A DNA stretch of 64,000 nucleotides, taken from Abelmoschus esculentus. Its lineage: Eukaryota > Streptophyta > Magnoliopsida > Malvales > Malvaceae. Under the pieces are notes generated by a model. That model was not told where the DNA came from and ran no database searches. It was given only the letters and a program-made list of their open reading frames with translations. The translations under genes were made by a program, and so were the position numbers. The DNA lies in contig JAUCBN010000035.1 in NCBI GenBank assembly GCA_035048815.1, forward strand, positions 8,506,501 to 8,570,500, read 5' to 3'. How positions within the stretch are numbered: the stretch's first letter is position 1; each line of letters starts with the position of its first letter. Shown piece after piece: positions 54,208 to 64,000 of the stretch.

Positions 54208-55088
54208 AGCTCTTACAAACCAAGGTTTAAGATGAAAAAGGTATTACCTTTCATAAACATAACACAAAGTAAAACCAAAAACAGTAAAACATTCATTCAA
54301 CAAAGTAAAATCATCCACAAACAAGCCTAAATCACACTAGATTAGTCCATGGCTAAGTTAAACAAATTATGTGTTCTTCTGTCTGTGAGATATTTTCATT
54401 CAAATGAAAAGAAATAGAACAAAGTGAAGAGTAAGGAAGTCCCAAACACTCGACTGTGAAGTTTTCTAGCTTGTCGCTTTTTCCGAAGTCTTGCAAAATC
54501 TCTTGCTTGAAGCTCCCAACAATGGTGGTTAGGCTGGAGGTAGATGATGGTGGAAAGTGGTCGACTTTCTTCCTCTTCTTGACCCCACTGTTTCTCTCTT
54601 TTAAAGCTCTCTCTTTTCTGCTTCAAACTCTTTTTGCAATGAATTAGTAACTTTGTATTTATAGGGGAGGCTTCTAGGGAGGCTTCTAGAATTTTATGCT
54701 CTAAAGATGCAATAAATATTCTCTGAAATTCTATAGAGAATTGCAGGTACGTATAAGAAAATACAGGTGGCCTGAAATTCATGAGCAAGGATAGTGAGCT
54801 GTACATTTGTCTTTTTTGTAGTTCTGTTTGGTGCGCCCAAAATGCTATAATAATTTGAAGCCCAATCCAGCATTGAATATGCTATAGCATCTCTTTCGTT
54901 CTTCAACTTTGCTCCAACAAATCTGTATCAATCCACCAGAAAATACCTTTCAAAGCAGTATTTTTTAAAATAAAAAAATAAAAACTTAATCTAATGCAAA
55001 TGCAAATGGAATGTAACTAAATGCAATACAAATGAACTTGAAATCAAACAAAATCTTAAGTAAAAGGGTATAAAATATAAACTTTTTA
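54208..55088 (-). repeat. R1-related LTR-like repeat, right part
   Basis: Continuation of 43,202-43,814 after removal of the gypsy element and one TSD. A TATTTATAGGGG box (54,655-54,666) corresponds in position to the TATATAGG boxes of R1 copies 1-3. The 136-codon frame at 54,806-54,396 has no domain and I do not call it a gene. Confidence 0.5.
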
Positions 55089-55093
55089 GAGCG

Positions 55094-56059
55094 TTAACAA
55101 GAACCTGTTGAAACTAAAGGAGTAAGAGGAGGAATATTCAAAAAAATCATGACCTAAAAAAGGAAAAAAAGGAAAAAAAACTTGAAGAAATGTTTTGGGG
55201 AAACTTAAAAGGAAAAAGGGACTCATGAAAAACATCTCTATTAACAAAGAAGATTTTCAAGTATAGATTGAACAAAATATAACCTTTTTGGGAAAATTTG
55301 TTAATAGATTTAGGGACAGTGATATAACATAAACAATTAAAAATCTTAAGGTGAGAATAATCAGGTTTTTCTTATAGAGGATTGCAAAAGGAGAAGACCA
55401 ATGAAAAACAGAGGAGGGTAATCTATTAATCAAATAACATGCAATTTTAACGCATCCCCCAAAATCTGAAAGAAACTTTAGAGTAAAAATATAATGTCCG
55501 AGCCACTTCAAACAAGTATTTATGTTTTCTTTCAGCTATGACATTCTACTGAGGAGTAGAAATACAACTACTATGATGATTAATTCCATGAGTAGTAAAA
55601 AAACTAGAACAATCAGAATTAAAAATACTCAGCCCCATTATCACTGCGAATGATTTTAAATTTGGCAGAAAATTGGGTTTCGATGAGAGCAAAAAAAATT
55701 TTAAGATAGAAAATATTATCGGATTTCAATTTAACAGGTATATCCATGTCATTCTAGTGTGATCATCAATAATAGTCAAAAAAAATTATGACCGTGATGA
55801 GAAGACACTCTATATGGTCCCCATAAATCTAAATGAAGTAATTCAAAAGATAATGAAGCTTGAGAATTACTTAAATAAAAAAGTAACCTAGTTTGTTTAG
55901 CCAATGGGCAAACAGAACAATGTGGCATCTAATCGATATGTAAAGAAACTGATAAAGAAAATTGAGACATTTTAGAATAAGCAGTATGCCCGAAACGAGC
56001 ATGCCACAGATCAGTTTTATTGATAGAAGAAAACATACAAAAAACCTCATTATTACAAG
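55094..56059 (-). pseudogene. Third copia element, GAG-pre-integrase and integrase part
   Basis: On minus: KTDLWHARFGH in a GAG-pre-integrase region (about 56,030-55,880), then the integrase core with DLWGPYR, IIDDHTR and TPQQN-type motifs spread over several frames (55,870-55,540), and the integrase C-terminal region in 55,511-55,257 (KIACYLINRLPSSV, WSSPFAILYKK). It is the upstream half of the element at 41,150-43,201. Several stops; protease and gag are not found to the right because another LTR begins at 56,060. Confidence 0.78.
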
Positions 56060-57084
56060 TGTAATCACCGATTTTATCCGGGGTTTAAACCCATATTTAA
56101 TTTTAATTTCAAATAATGAGCTTCATTACTATTTGTTATCACAAATAAAAATATTACTATATGTTATTATTTTCTTTTAAAAAATTCAAAAAATTAAGTT
56201 ATCATAAATATTAATTTTTTTTCTTTATCATCTTATTTTAAAATCCAATATTATATAATATAATATTTTTTTCTTTTAACTTTCGTTACTTATTTTATTA
56301 TTATTTAAAGTTTTTACTTTCTTCTATTATTGTAAATATTATTTATTTTTTATTATTATATATAAAGAAAATAACAGACCCAATAAATAAATAATGCACA
56401 TTAAATTAAAAAAACAACACATAAATAAATAATAACCCAAAGTAAATGCAATCCCATTTTTATTTATCAGTCCAATATAAAAAAAAAAAAAAAATTAATT
56501 AATTAATTAATTACAAACATTTAGTCATTTCCTTGAAGCCCGTCTACACCTAATCTAATAATCAACAAAAGCCTAACTAATGCATCTCCATCTTACGCGC
56601 AGCCGCATCTCAACCATTGAATATATATAATCCATGAACCAAGAGTCGAGATTAAAAAGGAGAGAAGTTTCTAAACGTCACGCGCCCACGCAATGACCCT
56701 TGGTCTCTCCACATGCACGTGCAAGCCACACGTTGTCCGTTCGACGTGTCCGGTGGTCTCCTCTCGCCATCCAATTCGTATATGCACAAAACAACAAAAA
56801 TTGACAGAGATTTCAGAGGCACAATTGCGAGCAAATTTCTGAAGATTTCAGAGCCAAATTGATGTGAGCACATCTTCACCAGCACTTGATGTTGATCAGG
56901 AAGTCTTACCTCTAGGAACAATTACTCGATTTAAGACAAAATATTTCAGGGAAGTACTTTTCCTTACTTATACCAACATGTCTAATTCATTTGATAATAT
57001 TTATGTCTTAGGAAATAAGACTTTTAATGTCTTACAAGTTATAATGTGACATATTAGATTATATTATTATTTAGGTATATTTAC

Positions 57085-57260
57085 GTGTGTATATATATAT
57101 ATATTATAATAATATAATGTTTCCATTATAATGCTTATATATATATTATAATAATATAATGTTTACATTTGATAATGTTTCCATTATAATGTTTATATAT
57201 ATATATATATATATATTATAATAATATAATGTTTACATTTGATAATGTTTCCATTATTTT
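57085..57260. repeat. (TA)n microsatellite with local duplication
   Basis: Three (TA)n runs, each followed by ATTATAATAATATAATGTTT and then a GATAATGTTTCCATTAT block in two of them; a unit near 75 bp is repeated about 2.5 times. Confidence 0.75.
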
Positions 57261-59315
57261 GTTTCCAGTGATCCTTGGTGTATTGCATACTAAAGGTTGC
57301 ATGGCGCATTAGCAAATTGAATTGAATTCAATTCCCCACGTGTTGGAGCCAATATCAGGGGATAAGGATACATATCCATCTTTCGAATTTTGGATTCACA
57401 ATCGATCACATGTTTAATGTGAATCAACCGACATTTTATTTTTTTTCAAATACTTGGACCAAATGCATGCCGCCGAATTGAGGAGTTAAAGGATTCAAAT
57501 CCAATTTGAATTTAATTGTTTTCTAGCCACTAATGTTAACCGGTCATTTTCTAGATACTAAAACAATACGACGAGGTTACACACTTGAATGAATAAAATT
57601 TACTTGAGAGTTTCTTTCTCAATTTGATTCTTTTTAGAACTATTCGACACTCAATTCGTTTGATTGTCTTTGATACTTCGGGTTCTTAAATTGATATTTC
57701 GCGGGTTCAAGTTTTACGACGTTAAACATATTCGATTCGGGTTCGTTCAGCATATTGTTTAAGTTCTTTCAAGCTTAACGTTTTTCACCACCGGCCGTTT
57801 TTAAAGTATTCGCCGTCGTCATCGTTGAAGTCCTTTCCGAAACGCCAAAATTATCGCCTATATATCTATATATATTTATGTCATTTTGTCCATCTTTAAA
57901 TTTACTACTAATATAATATGTTGTATAACTTTTGTTATCTTTTAATCGTTTTTATTACAGGAACGTGCCTATAACACTCTTAGATCCGTAACAAACGAGG
58001 AAAGTCCGTTTCAACAAACTCCGTGTTATATTACAAATGCCACAACATTTCAGAGCATTTTCAGACGAATAAAAAACAAATTTCAGCAACAATATCAAAT
58101 AAATCAAAGCGAAACGCACCAAACGTACAAGAATTTTCAGAACAACTAATAGACATTTTTCTAGGCTTTATTTCATATCTGGAAATTCATGTATTTCTCG
58201 GTTATAAAAACCGAACAAAATGTTAATAGGGGTTTCCACCACCACCACCAAAAAAGATCAATACAAGAGCAAATCTATTGAGGTATATCTTCTGTTCGTA
58301 TCTAAAATAAACAAAAAAATAGATTAGGGATCGTTTTTACCTTCACAGAACGGTCTTCTCTTCGGTCGTTCTTTCCCCGACAACAAACCTAACGGCTTTC
58401 AAGCCTTCAAGGGTGAGCCCAAAAGGAAAGAGAAGGGGGTCTCGTTTTTGGTTCGAACAAGTGAGGAAAAGTTTTATTTTTTTTCATTTTTGAAATATCC
58501 CACTACTTTTGATCTTTGGAAAAGTAAAGATTTCGAGTTGATTTGTTTTTTAAGAAGGAGTTTCGTTTTTGAATCTGTTTTCGAAAAGGGAAAGATTTAA
58601 TCGATTTTCAAACTCACGATGGTCGGCATGGCGGTTTTCTGAAAACCGATGGTGGATTCTGGATTGTGTTTATGAACATGAAGAATGTTCATGTCTTTTC
58701 TGGTTTTCTCAAGAACAGAAGAGGGTTTTTTCTTCTTCTTTGATTTTGTTTTTGGATGAGAAATGAAAAAAGTGGATGGGTTTTAATTTTTATTTGTGTT
58801 TTATACTAGAGAACCTAGTTGAAAATGGGATATTCGTTTTTTTAAACCATTCCGTGTTTTCATTCTTGCGGATTTAGTCCTCGCCCTTTCATTCCGCCTT
58901 TTAATTTGGCCACTAATACAGTTATAATCGTTGTTTTAAAATTGGGTAATTAATTTTTCGAGTCCCCCGGGAGTTTGTTTTCAGGTCATTCCTCCTTTTT
59001 AAATCACGACCGAGATCCCTATTATATTAAATGGTTTCACAATCTGGTCCTCGGATCAAATCTTGTTTTGGTTATTTTTCATTTTACCCCTTAATTTTCT
59101 TTTCTTTTTATTTTAGCCACTGATTTGAGGCCCAAACTCTCTTTTCCTTTTGATTTTGTCTTAAAGTTTTGTTTTTCTTTTTATTTGATCATTTACTGTA
59201 ACATTTTATTCTTTTTTTACTTCAATTCTTGTTTATTTATTTTTATTTTGTTGATTTATTTCTTCTTTCATTTTTCTATTATATGCTTCATTTCATTTAC
59301 ATGTTTAGATGTACA

Positions 59316-59317
<2 letters not shown>

Positions 59318-59367
<50 letters not shown>
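59318..59367. repeat. (TTA)n microsatellite
   Basis: About 16 uninterrupted TTA/ATT units. It makes the long run of Ile or Tyr in local frames, which are not genes. Confidence 0.95.
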
Positions 59368-60300
59368 TGTTCTCTTTTTTTATTATTCACATATGTACTT
59401 ATTTTTTATATATTTACTCATGCATTTGTGTTTCTATTCATATTGATCATATTTTTCATTGCATCTTTTTATATATGCCAACGCATGTGATTTAATAGTG
59501 TTATAAGTTTTGGTTTATTTTCATATTATATAATATTTCTTATTGCATGTATGTCTTTATAGTGTTATTATGTTTGTTATGTCTTGTTTAAATATATCAT
59601 ATTGTATATAATGCATGCTTGTTTTTGTTTCTCATGTATTTTTATATGTTTGCCTTATTGTTTATCATCTTTCATGTACATATATCTTGTATTTTGTATA
59701 TATTGCTTATATTTTTGCCTAAATCAAACATCCTTAATAAAGGAACATAATAAAATACATCTTTATTCGGTCGTAACAGATCCGACACTAGGCGTAATGG
59801 TGGCGGTATATTCGTTCACCTTCGAATAAAGATATGGGTAAAATAAAATTATTTTTTTAACAAATATATAATTTAATGTCACTTTAAATTGGAAATTCGT
59901 AAATTAATTAAGCGATTATTTTGTAAAGGTGTCAATTTTTTGGTGATTTTTAACGTTAATACCGTTTTAAATCGTAACCGACTCTCGAACCCGTTGTTTT
60001 TTTTGAATCTTTGGTTTCCCGGTGTCCGGTCTACCAAAATGACCGTTAGCGACTCCAACCCTTTTTTTAAATCTTTTTTCAATTTCTAAAATTCATATTT
60101 TTTATATCTCTAACCCTAATTTCAATTTTCAATTTCAAAACCTAATCCCTAAACTTTAAAATTCCCAATTCCCAAAATTTTCATGCCCTATCTTTTAAAT
60201 CTCTAAAATTTTTGAAACTAGATTTCTAATTTTTTTTAAAAGCCCTAATTTCACTTTCTCAATTTTTTTTTTCAAAATTTCAATTTTGAACCCTAATTTA

Positions 60301-63300
60301 TTTAATAAATAATCAAATATAAAAAATTAAAAATATAAATATATAAAACAAATAGTATTCTACGGTTCAAAAAAATATTAAAAATAATGATATATAAATA
60401 TAAAACATTTTTAAAAAATGATTTAATACAATAATCTTAATATAAATATAAAATTTGTTTTAGATTTTAAATATAATAAAATAGTTCAATAAATTTTATA
60501 TAAATATTTTTAATTTAATATTTAAAAGTTTAACTTATTAATAAAATAAATCATAAAAACAAGTTAGTAAATTTTATTTTTAATTAATCTTATATTCTTT
60601 TTTTATTTATAATGAAATGACGACTCCCTCATGCCTCATTAAAAAACTTCCCTAATCCTAAGTGGAGAAAAAAGAGTACATGTGAAAGTGGTACGAATAG
60701 AACAAGAAAAACAGTTACATCAATGAAACAAACACAAACCAGGTAAAAATTACCCTACACTATAATTTTATATTTCTACCAAATAAAACAAATAAGGTAA
60801 TGCAACATTTCAATAATATTAAATTCTGATAGTCTTTTTATGTAAATAAATTTATATTTTATAAATCATACGCACCCTAAAATATCTTATCAGAAAATTA
60901 AATTAAACTATTAACATTAACTATATCAACTCTATCTATGTATCTATAGTGCGTCATATGCGAAAAATATCCATGATACTTAAAAGAATGTCCTCAGAAG
61001 ATCGACTAGTATTTCTAAAATACCTAGGCATTATGCTCTAACCAAGTAAGTACAATAAATCAAATTATTCCAAGAGAGTTTAAATACAACCACGATCAAA
61101 GATTTACCCTCTAAATAAGTTATAGCCCAAGCCAGCTTCTCATGTCTAGATTTTATTTATTCACGTATATTATAAATTTATAACCTGATTAATTCAAATT
61201 TGATCATAAATCATCGTTTTTTTAAATTAAATTAATTGTGTTTAAAGTCTACGAAGTTAAAGATTAAAATAGATTTTAAAATGAATTAATATCTTAATAC
61301 ATAAAACACCGTAATAAAATATATAGTCAAAGTCTACAAATACAAATAGTTTAAAATTTATTTGACGGACGGATATAGAACGGGCGGATATAGAGTGGAT
61401 GGATATAGTACAGGTAAAATCTTAAACTCATCACTTGTTTACTACTTACGATAGGTATGACTTTTTATATCCACACTTGTTCATTATCCACCAAACTTAT
61501 ACTCATCCTTACGTCAACAAGAACATATACGGAATAAAATTCGCAAAATTGTATCCATCTATAAAGATCAACATCCATATTATAATACCATGTTTTAGTA
61601 CGATAAAGAAAACTAAATCAAATTTTGCCATACCACTTTATCATTTTTCTTTCGGATTTCCTCCCATTTCCCACTAGTTTCAATATAATGTTAAGTTATT
61701 AAGAATTAATGTTTTGAAATTAAAATAAAATGAAAATAGATATATTTTAAAATTATAATTTATTATATTAATTTTATTAAACGTCTATAATTAAAATTTT
61801 AACATATAGTCATCATGTTGCTTTTGTTAATCTGAATGATGATTTCAGAAGTTTTTATAATTAAAATATTTGTAAAATGTTTACGACGCCTATTTACATA
61901 TTTTATCTGAAATATAATTATAAATAACAAAAGGTAGTTTAAATAAATAATTTTATTTAAGATTAATTAGATAAATATTTTTTTGTTTTGTGTAATATAA
62001 ATTTTTATCTTTTTAAAATAAATTTCAAATTTATTTTTAATTAAATATAAGTTTCGTATTAGTAGACAATTAAGGACATTTTTATTTATAGTGCTTATTT
62101 GGGAATATTCTCTCCATTCTAAACTCGTTTTTGATGAAATATAAATTTAGTTTACATGACTAAAAAGAGATATTTATTTAAATAATTTTAAATAATTATT
62201 TATCTAAATAATTCTTTTAAAGTTATATCCGAATGAGTTCATCAAAACATTTTTATTTTTTTTAATAATATTATAAGATAATATCCGTCGATATTTATTT
62301 ATTTTAAATGAGAAGAGAAACGATGATAAAGATGGTAAAGTGCAACTTTCACACTGTTTTTATTCGGAATCTTAAACCACTTAATATTGATATAAATATT
62401 TGACCACATAATTATCTCAAGGACGCTTTCCTTTTCTGTTTGACCAATCAATTAGACTTTCCGGTACGTATCCCTTCCCTATTTTTTTATTGAATTAATA
62501 ATTTTCCTTTAATATAGTGATATATTATATAAATAAAGATAAATTCAGGGTCATCTCAGAAATTTTTAGGATCTTGAATAAAAATTATTTTTTTTTAGTG
62601 ATTTATTATGCACCAACAATAAAAATATAAATTTAAAATTTAGAATTATGAATTATGAATCAGGATCAAAGTGTAATATATTGATGTAGTGTTTAAAATT
62701 TAGAATTAGTGCTTAAAATTTATTTTTTTAGTGTTAGATATAAAAAATAACATCAAAATTAATTTAATATTTCAAACAGATTTTATTTATTTATATATGT
62801 AAAAAAAATGATTTTAATCATTAAATTTATTTATTTAAATAAATTATAAAATTAAAAATATAAATAATTAAGTTTAAAGAATATGTTAATCGGGGTATTC
62901 CCCTCACAACCGGTCCTAGATAAACAACATAAATAATCAAAATTTTATAAAAATTTATTTTAATCACTAAATTCTTAAAAAAAATGAGATTTAGACTGGT
63001 TTTATTTAGTTTCATTCTGGTTCTATTGTTAAAAAATAATGATGTGACCTATTAATTTTCTATTAAAATAGTATACTTTAATACATTTTTTAGCTAATTA
63101 AAAATAGTAAAAAAAATTTTCTCAAAATGGTGGGATATCATTCTCACTTTCAAACAAAATACCCTTAAAATAATATTTATTTTCTATTACTCCAATATTA
63201 TTTTTTTATTTTGATATTTTAAAACAATTTTTTATTTAACCTAAATTGTTTCCTATTAAAATACATAAACTACATTCATCACTAAAAAATAATACTAAGT

Positions 63301-64000
63301 ATCAAAAATAAATTTTAATATTATTTATTTTCCATAGAATAATATTTTTATTTATATAATAAAAATATTTATTATTCAATTTTAAATTACATTATATTTT
63401 TTAATTTTTTTAAATTGACTTTTGATTTTTAAATTAATATAAATTGTATAATAAAATTTATAAATACAATATTTATAGTTACTTATTAATATATTTGATT
63501 TAGTAACGAATGTAATAATTATTATAGAAGATTATGAATTTAATTTTTATAAATATAAAATTATAATTGATCATATATATTCATATTTATAATATTTTAC
63601 TATAAATTTAAAAACTAATAATTATATTCAATTATTTGTGTAAGAACTTTATGAAAAAATTATATATAAATTAAAAATAGAATAATATATATATATTATG
63701 ATTTTTTATATAAATATTTTTACCTTAATATTAGAAGTTTGATTAATTAAAAATAAAATATATCATAAGGATAATTTTATAAAATATATATTTTAGTAAT
63801 TTTATAATTCATTAATCAAACACTATAATTTTATATTTTATCAAACAAATCAAATCAAATAATATAACATTCCAATAATAATTCAAGTAATTAATCATTC
63901 TAATTTTTTTCCCAAGGTAATGTTACATTTTATGAACCAAACGTGGCCTTAAAATTTTTCATGAAATCCCTTTTTTCTCCTTCTTGGACCAACATTTGCT
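60301..64000. other. AT-rich intergenic DNA
   Basis: No gene is seen; all frames are short. 60,500-60,620 and 63,710-63,860 share TATAAATATTTTTA, AAAATAAA(A)TATATCATAA-like and TTAATCAAAC-like blocks, so a low-copy AT-rich repeat is likely. AACCAAACGTGGCC near 63,936-63,949 resembles the termini of some small DNA transposons, but its partner is not visible. Confidence 0.4.

Larger units (their letters stand above)
43810..54212 (-). mobile_element. Tat/Ogre-like gypsy element, gag-only, young
   Basis: Element body 43,815-54,207 (10.4 kb) with the TSD AGCTC at 43,810-43,814 and 54,208-54,212. LTRs of about 1.79 kb differ by under 1% by eye. Sense is minus: 5' LTR, PBS, leader, gag, about 2.2 kb without frames, 45 bp array, polypurine tract, 135 bp array, PPT, 3' LTR. 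No protease, RT, RNase H or integrase is found in any frame, so it must depend on proteins from elsewhere. A PBS for tRNA-Arg and tandem repeats upstream of the 3' LTR are traits of the Tat/Ogre lineage. Confidence 0.9.
56060..60300 (+). repeat. Tat/Ogre-type LTR, old copy on plus
   Basis: The start TGTAATCACCGATTTTATCC corresponds to the LTR start of the gypsy element (TGTAATCACTAATTTTATCC). Near its right end it holds the same block order: T-rich tract (59,100-59,720), hairpin with a perfect 11 bp stem (59,759-59,833), GGTGTCC with CGGTC-TACCAAAAT-GACCG (60,027-60,045), GCGACTCC (60,049-60,056), then the CCCTAATTT-rich part. 4.2 kb would be long but is within the range known for Ogre LTRs; other insertions may inflate it. 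The right end is lost near 60,300. It cuts the copia pseudogene at 56,059. Confidence 0.55.

Noticed and set aside
54396..54806. 136-codon minus-strand frame
   Set aside because: It lies within an LTR-like repeat, has no domain and is not flanked by coding signals.
56864..57049. 61-codon plus-strand frame with GTITRFKTKYFREVL as a host gene
   Set aside because: There is faint resemblance to retroelement gag-type text, but it is too short and lies in a likely LTR; no exon structure.
59125..59495. Frames of 88-121 codons around 59.3 kb
   Set aside because: They are created by the (TTA)n run and T-rich LTR sequence; composition is almost all Ile, Phe, Tyr and Leu.

Overview
The window is AT-rich nuclear DNA from a flowering plant, most likely a eudicot. 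The evidence is spliced genes with GT-AG introns, a plant TPS-type terpene synthase with the usual seven-exon layout, and a dense stack of plant transposable elements (Ty1/copia, Ty3/gypsy of Tat/Ogre type, hAT, CACTA-like, Mutator-like, MITE, SINE-like and LINE). I cannot name the species. I recognise only one probably functional host gene; almost everything else is transposon or transposon debris.

Layout. 1-16,070: old gypsy LTR fragments in both orientations, including a 1.9 kb imperfect palindrome made of two head-to-head LTR copies (about 4,690-6,632). 16,135-18,769: a CACTA-like non-autonomous element with a nested long-TIR foldback element (16,762-17,897) that may carry a captured gene fragment. 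19,440-22,320: a diverged tandem array with a monomer near 185 bp, broken by a foldback element with tRNA-like arms. 23,130-26,090 (minus): a terpene synthase gene of seven exons whose joined reading frame codes for 605 residues with DDxxD, NSE/DTE and RxR motifs intact; intron 1 holds a 195 bp MITE and a 70 bp tandem duplication.

27,800-36,986: an old plus-strand copia pseudogene split exactly in its RNase H domain (5 bp TSD GTAGT) by a minus-strand copia array of the form LTR-internal-LTR-internal-LTR. The middle LTR is a recombinant of the outer two, which shows directly that the array arose by unequal crossing-over between LTRs. 37,125-40,603: a decayed hAT element. 40,612-41,145: a LINE fragment. 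41,150-56,059: a minus-strand copia pseudogene, interrupted by an LTR-like repeat, itself interrupted by a young 10.4 kb Tat/Ogre-like gypsy element (43,815-54,207, TSD AGCTC, PBS for tRNA-Arg). That element keeps only gag; where pol should lie it carries two minisatellites with periods of 45 and about 135 bp. 56,060-60,300: a related LTR on the plus strand. 60,300-64,000: AT-rich DNA with no gene that I can support.

The most interesting signals are the LTR-LTR recombinant array, the gag-only Tat-like element with its frame-keeping minisatellites, and two hairpins conserved with compensatory changes across four diverged LTR copies in the window. I see no evidence for an entirely new biological system. 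Boundaries of old elements are estimates made by eye.
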